Part shown: positions 35,815 through 44,363 of the stretch, piece after piece
How the letters are laid out: each line of letters opens with the position of its first letter
Position numbering within the stretch: the first letter of the stretch is position 1
DNA from: Desulfoscipio sp. XC116
GTDB taxonomy: Bacteria; Bacillota; Desulfotomaculia; Desulfotomaculales; Desulfallaceae
Assembly: GCF_039851975.1 (NCBI RefSeq)
Contig: NZ_CP156660.1
Location: 1,741,035 to 1,805,034, forward strand
DNA length: 64,000 nucleotides
Direction of reading: 5' to 3'
Notes under the pieces: model-generated
What the model was told of the DNA's origin: nothing
Seen by the model: only the letters and a program-made list of their open reading frames with translations
Databases searched by the model: none
Translations under genes and position numbers: made by a program

Positions 35815-36933
35815 CTAACGTACTAAGTCGACATGCTGCACAGTACCCGCGCTGCCGTCCTCTTTTATAAATATACCCGTTCTTTGCACTTGGCCCTGCA
35901 GCCCATTAGCACTGTCTTTTAAAGTAAAGGGTGTGCTGATATTGCCGAGATAAATGGCTCCGATGCCCTTTTCACCTAGTGCAAATAATACATCGTTACC
36001 GTTGTCATCCTTTGTCCAAATGCGCAGACGTTCATAAATAGGGTCGTTTTCATCAATCCACTGATTTCCGTCGGAATCATAGCGGGCTAAATCTGCAAAG
36101 CCGTCGCCGCTTTGAGGACCGAAAAGCTCTCCGCCGTTATTAATTATCCCATCGCCATTTTCATCAAGGGCGAGAAAGCCGCTGCCCGGACAGAGGAAGG
36201 AAATCTGATCTGTTTGCCCGTCATTGTCCAGGTCAAAGCTAATTTTATTATTGGTTAGCGAAGGTGCTGTGCCGTCAAAATTAATCACCAGTGGGTCTAC
36301 GGCTGCGGCGTTGCCGGCTATTATGCTTATATCCCGCTGTGAGGCGAAGGTTCTCCGCATGTTAATTTGCAAGGAAAAGCTTATTTCTTTACCGTCAGCC
36401 GTTTTTATTGTACCGGTGGATTGAAAGGTGGTTTGCTCTTGCTCAAAGTGGGCTTCGTGATAATTATATTCTAATCCCCAGCCCACTGACTGCCTTGCTG
36501 TGACGGTAGTCAACCCTGGTAGATTGTAATTTGCAGCTGTATTGGCAGACGGTAACCTGATTATTTCCGGTGTAACAAATTTAATCTTCTTACCTGTTAG
36601 CGCCTGCAGGATACTTTGCATAATACGTATTCTCTGCTTATCTTCTTCGCTTAATTCATAAACAATGTTTTCACCGCTAGACCGCTGTATATTGCTCTTA
36701 CTTTCCAACTGCTCTTTCAGCATCTGTCTTTCCTGCAACAGTCTTGCTTTAGCTTCGTCTGAAATTTCCAAAACATCCGTTTCGATTTCAAGAAGCTGTC
36801 CGGAAAGTGCAATTTGTCCCCCGCTGTTCGGTTTTTGATTGCCTATCCATATTCTTAGCGACTCTTCCTGAACATGTCTTTCATTATAAGTATGTTGACT
36901 GGACATGGATATGGCAGCGCTTTGTATTTTCAC
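35815..36933 (-). CDS. Protein with EF-hand-like calcium-binding repeats
   Basis: About 372 residues. Residues after about 235 carry three Asp-rich loops: DLDNDGQTD, DENGDGIINNGGELFG and DSDGNQWIDENDPIYERLRIW, which resemble calcium-binding EF-hand or dockerin-like loops. The N-terminal half is polar with a coiled-coil stretch around residues 85-110. No signal peptide or membrane segment is seen. Related proteins are surface or secreted proteins of unknown role. The GTG at 36933 follows GGAGGA at six bases. Single gene. Confidence 0.7.
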   Translation of the reverse strand: MKIQSAAISMSSQHTYNERHVQEESLRIWIGNQKPNSGGQIALSGQLLEIETDVLEISDEAKARLLQERQMLKEQLESKSNIQRSSGENIVYELSEEDKQRIRIMQSILQALTGKKIKFVTPEIIRLPSANTAANYNLPGLTTVTARQSVGWGLEYNYHEAHFEQEQTTFQSTGTIKTADGKEISFSLQINMRRTFASQRDISIIAGNAAAVDPLVINFDGTAPSLTNNKISFDLDNDGQTDQISFLCPGSGFLALDENGDGIINNGGELFGPQSGDGFADLARYDSDGNQWIDENDPIYERLRIWTKDDNGNDVLFALGEKGIGAIYLGNISTPFTLKDSANGLQGQVQRTGIFIKEDGSAGTVQHVDLVR

Positions 36934-37118
36934 AATCAGTCCTCCTATAATAAAGTTTGCTCCGGATATATACAACTCTGGTTATTACATAATTAACCAT
37001 ATTATCGGCTGAATAGCAAAAACCTTAAATAAAAAAGCGGATGTGTTGTCAGTTGGCCGGATTTAAGCCGCATGTAAAAATCAGTGCCGACGGAGCCTTT
37101 GTTAGCTTAATCAAACCA

Positions 37119-37523
37119 TTATTCATGCATTACATTTTTTTTAATGTAAATTATTAAAAATTTGATCAAGAACCTGCAGACTAGATAAATAGCCAGTAGA
37201 ACTCCAAAACCCCATAAACCGGCCGCAATATCTTGCAGTTCCATGTCGCCGCGACCCGTCAGCTTCTGTTGGACCTCCAGGCTTAAAACCAGAATAGATA
37301 TAACGGTAAATGTAAAGATAAAGGATATCCAAGAAATATTATATTTAGCCAGCCATTTAAAAAGGGTGTCAGTGAGTATAAAAAAAAATACTCCTAGCAA
37401 GCCGATCACCCAAAAATGCAAGTCCTTATCCGTTAAAGGAAGTCCTAGATGTTTGCAAAATGCCCAAATGATATCATGCATGTCGTTGATAATATTAGCA
37501 ATTTGAGTAAAAAGCTCAATCAT
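37119..37523 (-). CDS. Small integral membrane protein
   Basis: A 134-residue protein with three hydrophobic segments (about 36-57, 68-85 and 105-128) and a basic C-terminus. No family recognised. GGTGAT precedes the ATG. The tRNA promoter lies upstream on the opposite strand. Confidence 0.65.
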   Translation of the reverse strand: MIELFTQIANIINDMHDIIWAFCKHLGLPLTDKDLHFWVIGLLGVFFFILTDTLFKWLAKYNISWISFIFTFTVISILVLSLEVQQKLTGRGDMELQDIAAGLWGFGVLLAIYLVCRFLIKFLIIYIKKNVMHE

Positions 37524-37610
37524 TTTTAATCACCAACTTTATTTACTAAGTTAAATTATGTATAACAATTATTTTGTTTCAGGCACTCATCTAAATATCC
37601 AAAAAACTTT

Positions 37611-37639
37611 TTGACTTCATAAACATTTTTCTGTATAAT
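37611..37639 (+). promoter_or_regulatory. Promoter of the tRNA-Gly/tRNA-Arg unit
   Basis: TTGACT (37611-37616) and a perfect TATAAT (37634-37639) are separated by 17 bp, about 47 bp ahead of tRNA-Gly. This is close to an ideal sigma-A promoter. Confidence 0.8.
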
Positions 37640-37685
37640 AATATTGTTCGCTTCAGATGAAGCGTAAATATAATAATAATACTGG

Positions 37686-37759
37686 GCGGGTGTAGCTCAA
37701 TGGTAGAGCCCTGGCCTTCCAAGCCAGTCGTGTGGGTTCGATTCCCATCACCCGCTCCA
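37686..37759 (+). tRNA. tRNA-Gly(TCC)
   Basis: Acceptor arms GCGGGTG and CACCCGC, D-arm AGCTCAATGGTAGAGC, anticodon loop CTTCCAA (TCC), T-loop TTCGATT and an encoded CCA. It lies seven bases ahead of tRNA-Arg and the two are likely co-transcribed. Confidence 0.97.
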
Positions 37760-37766
37760 ATTTTAT

Positions 37767-37843
<77 letters not shown>

Positions 37844-37845
37844 GA

Positions 37846-37888
37846 TAAAGCTAGTGTTTGCAAGGGTTTGCGGGCATTAGCTTTTTGT
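37846..37888 (+). terminator. Terminator behind tRNA-Arg (element-borne)
   Basis: AAAGCTAGTG and CATTAGCTTT form the stem, followed by TTTGTATTT. The apical part, GCAAGGGTTTGCGG, is shared with the terminator beyond attR. Confidence 0.75.
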
Positions 37889-37901
37889 ATTTCAGCAGAA
37901 C

Positions 37902-37960
37902 TGTTAGCATAATGGGGACAATTTGGGGACAAACAAGCCACAATTACGCCTAACAGAACC
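37902..37960. repeat. Left arm-type repeats
   Basis: TGTTAGCATAATGGGGACAA with a second TGGGGACAA, then AATTACGCCTAACA. Near-copies of both units occur at 56667-56710 and 56787-56807, inside the right end. They are probable integrase or excisionase arm sites. The remaining stretch to 38139 has no gene. Confidence 0.65.
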
Positions 37961-38139
37961 TCGCAGGGTAACTTTGCATGGGCTAATTATGGGGCACGGC
38001 CGAGGTATCTTGGACGGCGCCCGGGAGGTTTCTTTTTATATTTTAATTATTGCGGGCAGGAACTGTTAACCATAGCCAGTAACTGGGTTAACAATTGCCT
38101 GCATAAAGAGGCGTCTGCGACCTCACCCCGTCGTTCGCA

Positions 38140-39378
38140 TTATTTGCTTTGTGCTTTTGTTTTCTCGTTACCTTTCATGCGCTGAAAAACTTGCTCTAGT
38201 CTATCAGCTGCATCCCGGTCGGCACTTTTCAGATAATGCCCGTAGATGTCCATTGTTGTCCCGATTTTGGCATGTCTTAGTCTACCCGACACCGTTTTTA
38301 CTGGAGCGCCCGCGTTGATTAATAGAGTGGCGCTGGTATGTCTTAGACCGTGGAAATTGAGGTGCGGCAAGCCGTGTCTTTTGAGAAACTTCGGAAACCA
38401 GCTGCCAACCGTGTAGGGATGCATTGGGCGTCCGTCCCAGGTGGTAAAAAGCCTGTCTGACCCCTGCCACAGATCACCCGCCTTTAATCGCTCTTGTGCT
38501 TGGTGGGCCTTGTACTGTTTTAGCATAGCCATAACCGAAGGGGATACCGCTAATATATCCTCGGACATTTCAGTCTTGGGCTTCTTGGTGAACGTACCTT
38601 CGCCGGGTAAGTATTGGCTGGCCTGTTTGATTCTGACAGTGCCAATCGTAAAATCAACGTCATCCCATTCAAAACCCATTAATTCACCCTCGCGCACTCC
38701 GGTATCCAACGCAAGCACTACAGCCACCCGGTACTTTAGCGGTTCGTTCTCCAAGGCCGCGAGCATTGCCGTAACCTCTTGCTCATCATAGCATCTAGCC
38801 TGGTATTTCGGTACCCTTGGAGGCTTAACCCTGGCGGCTGGGTTTGTTGCTATAACCTGCCATTGAATGGCAGACTGCAAAATGGAGGATATTACCCGGT
38901 GGTGATGCCGGATATTGTTAGGGGACAGTCCCCCGGGTTTGCCGTCCTTCCGCACGCCGTCCTCCTGCAAGTTGGCGTAGAACTCCAGCAGATGGTTGGG
39001 CCTGATTTCCTCAAGCCGTAAATGTCCCATAGCCTCCAGGATCCTTGTTAGTTTTTCCTTGTAGCCATGCACAGTTTTTGGCTCAAGGTTCGGTTCGGCA
39101 TAGTCCCGAAGCCAGCGCTCTACAAAGTCACTAAAGGTTAGTTTCGCCGGGCAAATAAAAGCGCCCTTTTCGATTGCGTCAACAAATAAAGCAAGCTGTT
39201 TCTCCACTTCTCCGCGAATTTTGCAGCGGCTTATCTTTGCGCAACCCTTGCAGCTTGTCTTTTCGCAAGTCTGCTCAACGGTGATGGTTTTGGTTTTCTT
39301 GACCCGCCCGGTCGGCCCCTTGTCCGAATAAATTAGGCGCCATGAGCGCAGCCCGCGTTTTTCAAGACTACCTGCCAT
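38140..39378 (-). CDS. int: Tyrosine-type phage integrase
   Basis: A 412-residue site-specific recombinase. The N-terminal region contains a Cys cluster (CEKTSCKGCAKISRC, about 38-52) that may bind zinc. A SAM-like core-binding domain lies over about 82-175. The catalytic domain carries Arg229 (TGVREGEL), the HGLRH box with His343 and Arg346, His369 and the nucleophile Tyr379 in MDIYGHYL. It would recombine attP with the tRNA-Arg attB, and it lies about 300 bp from attL, pointing toward it. Only three bases separate it from the stop of the next minus gene, so the two share an operon. Confidence 0.95.
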   Translation of the reverse strand: MAGSLEKRGLRSWRLIYSDKGPTGRVKKTKTITVEQTCEKTSCKGCAKISRCKIRGEVEKQLALFVDAIEKGAFICPAKLTFSDFVERWLRDYAEPNLEPKTVHGYKEKLTRILEAMGHLRLEEIRPNHLLEFYANLQEDGVRKDGKPGGLSPNNIRHHHRVISSILQSAIQWQVIATNPAARVKPPRVPKYQARCYDEQEVTAMLAALENEPLKYRVAVVLALDTGVREGELMGFEWDDVDFTIGTVRIKQASQYLPGEGTFTKKPKTEMSEDILAVSPSVMAMLKQYKAHQAQERLKAGDLWQGSDRLFTTWDGRPMHPYTVGSWFPKFLKRHGLPHLNFHGLRHTSATLLINAGAPVKTVSGRLRHAKIGTTMDIYGHYLKSADRDAADRLEQVFQRMKGNEKTKAQSK

Positions 39379-39381
39379 GGA

Positions 39382-40371
39382 TTATACCTCCCTTAGATAT
39401 CTCTTAAAATAAGCTTCAAGCTTATTTGCGAGTTCGTCCCTACTCATATCCGCTCCATAAATCCTGTCCGCGTAATTCTTGAGTTTGTCATAATTCTCCG
39501 AGGACATTTTTCCTCGCGCCCTTCGCATTCTGAATCTTGCGAGGGCCTCATCCTTGGTCGTCTCCCCCCTTTGGCGTCGATTTTGCTGATATCTAACCCT
39601 GTCAAACGTCCTTGACTTCATGCTCCCCCACAGGCTAAACAGTGCGGCACTCATAACATCCGGCGGGGTTACCGTAAGTTTGCCGGTGAGCGGTTCTATC
39701 TGCGAAAAATTGCGCAAAACACTTAAATAGCGCCTAATATTTGTCCTAACAACCTTTTTGATGTAATCTGGCAGCTTTGAGCTTTCCCTGGGTATTGGAG
39801 CTGGCAGTTTGAGAAAGTAAAGGCCCGCGTCGTGGACAGCATGAGAATGTTCCGTCATCAACATAGGACTGCCATTATGCAAGTAAAGCCGATAATATTG
39901 GGGCGGCCCATTGAATATAGCAAGAAATTCTTCAACTTCAGGCTGTGCAACTTCAAGTGATAGCAATCTTCGAACCTTCAATTCGTCACGCCTGGCAGCA
40001 CTTTCCCATAGGTCGCTAACAAGCTTGAAAAAATCTAAAGCGTTCATGATTTGGCTAACTGGAGCCGGGTTATCTTTTATCAAAGGCCCGTACTCATTCC
40101 AGAAATTTACAAGACCATCTTTTTTTAACCCATAAACCACTGCGTGAATATTGTTTGCCAGTCTTTTCCCGCGATTTGTTTTTTCCCAAAATAAATATGG
40201 CGCTAAGTACTTCTCCCTCGGTTCGTAACCTTTTTCGACGGCGCGGCGGCGATGTTCCCAAAATTCAACCGCCCGCTTGTCTTTTGTTGGAATCTCCCAC
40301 GGCAGCCTGTTGTCAATCCGAGCCTCGCATTGACAGGGCGCTTTTAAAACAATCTCTGCTTCGATTTTCAT
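39382..40371 (-). CDS. Hypothetical protein upstream of the integrase
   Basis: A 329-residue soluble protein with a very basic C-terminal third (RVRYQQNRRQRGETT and RFRMRRARGKM). No HTH or enzyme motif is recognised. It occupies the position in which temperate elements often keep a repressor or maintenance gene and is transcribed with int. GGAG lies before the ATG at 40371, which is about 35 bp from the nearer palindromic operator. Confidence 0.7.
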   Translation of the reverse strand: MKIEAEIVLKAPCQCEARIDNRLPWEIPTKDKRAVEFWEHRRRAVEKGYEPREKYLAPYLFWEKTNRGKRLANNIHAVVYGLKKDGLVNFWNEYGPLIKDNPAPVSQIMNALDFFKLVSDLWESAARRDELKVRRLLSLEVAQPEVEEFLAIFNGPPQYYRLYLHNGSPMLMTEHSHAVHDAGLYFLKLPAPIPRESSKLPDYIKKVVRTNIRRYLSVLRNFSQIEPLTGKLTVTPPDVMSAALFSLWGSMKSRTFDRVRYQQNRRQRGETTKDEALARFRMRRARGKMSSENYDKLKNYADRIYGADMSRDELANKLEAYFKRYLREV

Positions 40372-40383
40372 GAATACGCTCCG

Positions 40384-40470
40384 TTCGTTCAGTTCGTTGA
40401 CTATATGATATCATAAATTCAAGAAAAGGTCAATGTTCGTTTTGTTCGTTAACAATATGATATCATGGAT
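40384..40470. promoter_or_regulatory. Divergent control region with two palindromic operators
   Basis: The perfect palindrome ATGATATCAT occurs at 40405-40414 and 40457-40466. Each copy sits in the same longer unit (GTTCGTT-N-AC-N-ATATGATATCAT, then NNATTCA). The two units are direct repeats 52 bp apart, between the minus int operon and the plus regulator gene. This is the layout expected of operators for the small XRE protein. Confidence 0.7.
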
Positions 40471-40497
40471 TCAGAAAAAAATTTAGGAGGTGGGAAG

Positions 40498-40695
40498 ATG
40501 AATAGGGTTCGTGAAATTCGAAAGCAGAAGGGGCTTTCGCAGTTCGGGTTAGCGATGGCTGCGGAGATTCATCCGAGCGTTATCAGCCGCATCGAGTGCG
40601 AAGTATGGCCGCCGTATCCCAAGTGGAGACGGAAGCTGGCGGCAGCGTTGGGGGTGTCGGAAAACGAGCTTTTCTCGGAGGTGCCGAAGCAATGA
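40498..40695 (+). CDS. XRE-family Cro/CI-like regulator
   Basis: A 65-residue HTH protein that is essentially a bare DNA-binding domain: REIRKQKGLSQFGLAMAAEIHPSVISRIE over about 4-33. AGGAGGTGGG precedes the ATG at 40498, while the frame is open from 40465. It probably binds the palindromes just upstream and sets the balance between the int operon and the rightward operon. Its stop overlaps the next start (ATGA). Confidence 0.88.
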   Translation: MNRVREIRKQKGLSQFGLAMAAEIHPSVISRIECEVWPPYPKWRRKLAAALGVSENELFSEVPKQ

Positions 40696-40949
40696 TACAA
40701 TTAGGAATTTCTAGCACTGCACTCCGTGAGACCATGGGCGCAGGCGAGGCAGCAGCATTGCTGGGCGTGAGCCGGTGGTTAATATATGAAATGGTAAAAA
40801 GGCAGCAAATCCCCTGCGTACGGGCCGGTAAGCGGGTCTTGTTTCGCCGGGTGGCACTGGACGCATGGATGGACGCACAGGAACGGGGTAGCGTCGATGC
40901 GGAACCGGAAGCGCCCATGGAGCGGGGTGTCATCCGCCGGCTGAAATAG
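40692..40949 (+). CDS. xis: Excisionase-family HTH protein
   Basis: An 85-residue protein with the winged HTH_17 fold: MGAGEAAALLGVSRWLIYEMVKRQQIPCVRAGKRVLFRR. Such proteins are excisionases or regulators. It starts with the ATGA overlap at 40692, although the frame is open further upstream. It is a candidate excision factor for this element, though it is encoded away from int. Confidence 0.82.
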   Translation: MIQLGISSTALRETMGAGEAAALLGVSRWLIYEMVKRQQIPCVRAGKRVLFRRVALDAWMDAQERGSVDAEPEAPMERGVIRRLK

Positions 40950-40962
40950 GGGTGATTGTGAT

Positions 40963-41763
40963 ATGGCGCGTCCAGCCAAAGAAGGAATGGATTATTTCTC
41001 GCACGATACAGATGCCGTGAATGATCCGAAAATTGAGGTATTGCGGGCCTTATACGGTAATGACGGCTACGCGTTTTTCTTCATTCTTTTGGAACAAATT
41101 TACAAAAGCAGCGATTTCGAGGTAAACGTTTCTGACGCAGAAATGCAGCAGATATTCGCCAGAAAAGTATCAGTAACTCCGCAGAAATTTTCAGAAATGA
41201 TTCAGACTGCTGTAAAGTGGGGTTGCTTTGACAGGGAAGCATACGAAAAAAGAGGGGTTCTAACCAGCAACGGCATAAAAAAACGGGCTTCCGTGGTACT
41301 AAGAAAGCGAAAAAAGATGCGAGAAGAATATCGGGAAGCCAGGGATATCAAGCCTTCCGATGATGACAGAGTTTCTGACAGAGTTTCTGACGCAGAAACG
41401 CAGCAGAAAAAAGGCAGAAACACAGCAAAAACCCCTAAAGAAAAGGAAAGTAAAGGAAAGGATAAAGATATATATATTTCCGTGATAAATTTTCTAAACC
41501 AAAAAGCCGGGACCAATTACAAAGCGGCAACTAAAACAACGCAGCAGCTTATTGACGCAAGACTGAGCGAAGGATTCACAGAGACTGATTTCATCACAGT
41601 CATAGATAAAAAGACGTCCGAGTGGAAGGGCACAGATATGGCAAAGTATTTGCGGCCTGAAACACTTTTCGGGACAAAGTGCGAGTCATATCTCAATCAG
41701 TCAACCAGCGGGAAAAGCGCTGGCGACAATAACCATCCGGAAGGATTCGAGGTGATCAGATGA
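40963..41763 (+). CDS. Phage replication protein (DUF4373/Lin1244-like)
   Basis: A 266-residue protein. The N-terminal domain, with GMDYFSHDTDAVNDPKIEVL then YGNDGYAFFFILLEQIYKS, matches the Lin1244/Lin1753 type of replication initiators. A Lys/Glu-rich linker with repeated VSDRVSDAE text follows. The C-terminal domain, VINFLNQKAGTNYKAATKTT through KYLRPETLFGTKCESYLNQ, is the conserved phage replisome C-terminus. It probably loads the primase-helicase encoded next, whose ATG overlaps its stop. GGGGTGAT precedes the start. Confidence 0.85.
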   Translation: MARPAKEGMDYFSHDTDAVNDPKIEVLRALYGNDGYAFFFILLEQIYKSSDFEVNVSDAEMQQIFARKVSVTPQKFSEMIQTAVKWGCFDREAYEKRGVLTSNGIKKRASVVLRKRKKMREEYREARDIKPSDDDRVSDRVSDAETQQKKGRNTAKTPKEKESKGKDKDIYISVINFLNQKAGTNYKAATKTTQQLIDARLSEGFTETDFITVIDKKTSEWKGTDMAKYLRPETLFGTKCESYLNQSTSGKSAGDNNHPEGFEVIR

Positions 41764-43502
41764 ACCCCATGGAGTTTGCGCAAAAACACCTGCAACCGTA
41801 CAAAATCAACGGCGATGAGATAATCCCGGCACTTTGTCCTTTTTGCCACGGCGGGCAAAGTCAAGACAAACATACTTTCGCCCTAAATGCGGAAACCGGC
41901 GTGTACAACTGCAAACGCGGGAGCTGTGGTGCCACTGGCACATTCAGGCGATTGCTTCGAGAATTCGGAGAGGACACCCAAACCGATACTTTTCATCGGC
42001 GCTCAAGTAAGCAGTATAAAGCCCCGACCACGCAGGTGTCCGCGGCAGGTGACAAAGTGGCGTCGTACCTGAAAAAACGGGGCTTCTCCCCTGCTGTTTG
42101 GGAACGGCGCGGGGTCGGCGAATGCAAAGGCGCCGTTGCCATGCCGTACTACGAAAACGGCAATCTGGTGCTGGTGAAATTCAGGCCGGCGCATAAGCCT
42201 GGGCCGAATGAAAAAAAGGGCTGGCGTGAACCAGGCGGCAAGGCCGTTTTTTGGGGCATGGATCTTTGCACACCGGACAAGCCTCTGGTGATCTGCGAGG
42301 GAGAAATGGATGCCCTCGCCTTGGATGAGGCCATCGAAAATGTTGTGTCCGTCCCAAGCGGCGCAGAGGATTTGACCTGTGTAGGTAGCTGCTGGACATG
42401 GCTGGATAAATTCAAGCGGATAATCATCTGGGCCGACAATGACGTCCCGGGCCGGAAGCTGGAACGCAATCTAATTCAACGCCTGGGTGCTTGGCGGTGC
42501 AGCGTGGTTCGGCACTCATGTAAGGATGCGAACGAGGTGCTTCTGCTCCACGGCAAACAGGCGGTGGCCGATGCCGTGGCCGGAGCGGTTGGGGTACCTA
42601 TGGAGGGCCTTATAGCGCTGGCGGACGTGCCAATGCTGGACTACCGAGACGTGGCACGGGCACGGTCAGGTATCCGTGGCATAGACCAAACAATCGGTGG
42701 GTTTATGATGGGCGAGCTGTCCGTTTGGACTGGTATAAACGGTTCTGGCAAAAGCACATTACTAGGTCAGTTGCTCCTGGATGCTGTTGATCAGGGATTT
42801 GCAGTATGCGTCTACTCAGGTGAGCTTCCCGCCCGAATGTTCCGGTACTGGATCGATCTGCAGGCTGCAGGGCCGCAATTCCTGGAAATGCGGCATGATT
42901 TAGTCAGAGAACAGGACGTACCCCATGTCGCACCGGACGTTGCGAAAAAAATCCGTGCCTGGTACCGGGACAAGTTCTATCTGTTCGACAGTTTCGGAGC
43001 GGCGAAGGATAGCAAAATTCTTGAAGTGTTCGAATATGCTGCCCGGAGGCACGGTTGCAAAATTTTCATGGTTGATAACCTAATGACCACTGTTTTTACC
43101 GGGAATGATCGGGATTTCTACCGGCAGCAAAGCAACTTCATCGGCCAGCTGAAAGACTTTGCCCACCGGCTCGATGTACATGTGTACGTGGTGGCCCACC
43201 CACGAAAAACGCAAGGCCGACTAACCAAAATGGATATTTCCGGAAGCGGCGATATTTCAAATAGAGCTGATAATGTGTTTTCGGTACACCGTTGCGACAA
43301 GCAAGAAGCTGCGGAACTCGGTTGTGACACCATGATAGACATTTTTAAAAATCGGTTTTCTGGTCGGCAAGATGTGTCGGTACAGCTGCTTTTCGATAGT
43401 ACCTGCAAACGGTTTTGTATGGCCGGAGAGTGCGGGAAAATCGGCAAAAAATACGGCTGGCTAGAGACCAAAGAAGGGGACTATAGCCTTGAAGATTTCT
43501 GA
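41760..43502 (+). CDS. TOPRIM primase-helicase
   Basis: A 580-residue protein organised like phage T7 gp4. A zinc ribbon lies at 26-56 (CPFCH and CKRGSC). A TOPRIM primase core follows, with the Glu in VICEGEMDA (about 180) and the Asp pair in WADNDVPG (about 225-228). A RecA-like helicase has its Walker A in GINGSGKST (about 325-333) and Walker B in FMVDNL. It would prime and unwind at the element's origin, so the element can replicate on its own. The ORF is full-length without damage. It overlaps its neighbours on both sides, so the operon is compact. Confidence 0.92.
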   Translation: MNPMEFAQKHLQPYKINGDEIIPALCPFCHGGQSQDKHTFALNAETGVYNCKRGSCGATGTFRRLLREFGEDTQTDTFHRRSSKQYKAPTTQVSAAGDKVASYLKKRGFSPAVWERRGVGECKGAVAMPYYENGNLVLVKFRPAHKPGPNEKKGWREPGGKAVFWGMDLCTPDKPLVICEGEMDALALDEAIENVVSVPSGAEDLTCVGSCWTWLDKFKRIIIWADNDVPGRKLERNLIQRLGAWRCSVVRHSCKDANEVLLLHGKQAVADAVAGAVGVPMEGLIALADVPMLDYRDVARARSGIRGIDQTIGGFMMGELSVWTGINGSGKSTLLGQLLLDAVDQGFAVCVYSGELPARMFRYWIDLQAAGPQFLEMRHDLVREQDVPHVAPDVAKKIRAWYRDKFYLFDSFGAAKDSKILEVFEYAARRHGCKIFMVDNLMTTVFTGNDRDFYRQQSNFIGQLKDFAHRLDVHVYVVAHPRKTQGRLTKMDISGSGDISNRADNVFSVHRCDKQEAAELGCDTMIDIFKNRFSGRQDVSVQLLFDSTCKRFCMAGECGKIGKKYGWLETKEGDYSLEDF

Positions 43503-43908
43503 CATAATAGCACAACTGGATAATCTTGGAATAAAAGTCTACATAGGCCGGCAAGGAGAGGCGCGTTTGAAAGTGCCCGAACTGGTGCCCGATGGCGCTC
43601 GCTCCCTGTTGACTGAACTAAGGCAGCGCAAAACTGAAGCTGTTGAGTATCTACGCTGGGATGAAACCCAAGCCATGGCGCTACTAGCTCAAAGCCTGGG
43701 GCGTATCAACCATCGCTACATTGCCGGCGCCCTCCCCTGGGCGGCGGAGCATAGCCCAGAACTGTACCAAGTCTTAAAGCCCGCTGAGCGCCGTTTTAAC
43801 GATGCCTACCGGGCAAGGAGCATATCTGACTGTCGGCAAGCGGTGATGGAGTACGAAACGGCGTTTAATGCGCTGATTGCTGAATTTCAAAGGAGTGATG
43901 CTGGTTGA
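43489..43908 (+). CDS. Protein with TubC-like N-terminal domain
   Basis: A 139-residue protein. Residues 1-52 (KISDIIAQLDNLGIKVYIG then GARSLLTELRQRKTEAVEYL) look like the TubC N-terminal docking domain found in polyketide and peptide synthetases, which is also seen in phage proteins of unknown role. The rest is helical. It starts 14 bp inside the primase-helicase gene and hands over to the next frame at its stop. Confidence 0.65.
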   Translation: MKISDIIAQLDNLGIKVYIGRQGEARLKVPELVPDGARSLLTELRQRKTEAVEYLRWDETQAMALLAQSLGRINHRYIAGALPWAAEHSPELYQVLKPAERRFNDAYRARSISDCRQAVMEYETAFNALIAEFQRSDAG

Positions 43909-44042
43909 AACGTGTTAACCAAAAACGATACAGAGCCGCCCTGAAAGAAGGCTGGTTCCGGTGCATCCGGACGAAAAACGGCTTTTGGGTCACAAGTGAA
44001 CGCATGGCGGAACACAGAGCCGCCGCGAGGGGGTGGAAATGA
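43905..44042 (+). CDS. Small basic phage protein, 45 residues
   Basis: A TTG-started frame overlapping the previous stop (TTGA), with AAGGAG about nine bases upstream. It encodes a basic, Trp-containing peptide (RVNQKRYRAALKEGWFRC). It fits the unbroken chain of overlapping genes in this operon. Function unknown. Confidence 0.6.
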   Translation: MKRVNQKRYRAALKEGWFRCIRTKNGFWVTSERMAEHRAAARGWK

Positions 44043-44248
44043 TGGCTAAACACCATGATGCGGGTAAACGGTTTGAAGTTTGGATGCATGGTAGCTTGTT
44101 GGTTTTATCAACAGAGGATTTATGGGAACTGCTGAAGCACTCCCCGGGAATATGGAAGCGGGCTATCCAGCGGGGCAAAGGCGTCAGGCGCAGCATGGCA
44201 ATGGAAAAACGGCAAAACGCCCCCAGTAGAAAGGAAGGTGTTGTGTAA
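44039..44248 (+). CDS. Small phage protein, 69 residues
   Basis: Starts with an ATGA overlap at 44039 (a second ATG at 44042 is equally possible) behind AGGGGG. The product is basic (WKRAIQRGKGVRRSMAMEKR) with an early aliphatic strand. No family recognised. Its stop overlaps the next ATG (TAATG). Confidence 0.6.
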   Translation: MMAKHHDAGKRFEVWMHGSLLVLSTEDLWELLKHSPGIWKRAIQRGKGVRRSMAMEKRQNAPSRKEGVV

Positions 44249-44361
44249 TGAAAATTACCGAGGACGCCGGGGCCATAATCCGAGGTCGAGAACCACCTAA
44301 CTATTGTCTACGGCTGGAATCAGTGGAATTAAAGCAAAAATTTATCAAAGGAGTGAATTAA
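44248..44361 (+). CDS. Small phage protein, 37 residues
   Basis: An ATG frame overlapping the previous stop, with AAGGAAGG upstream. The peptide (KITEDAGAIIRGREPPNYC) matches no family known to me. Translational coupling to both neighbours supports it. Confidence 0.5.
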   Translation: MKITEDAGAIIRGREPPNYCLRLESVELKQKFIKGVN

Positions 44362-44363
44362 AA

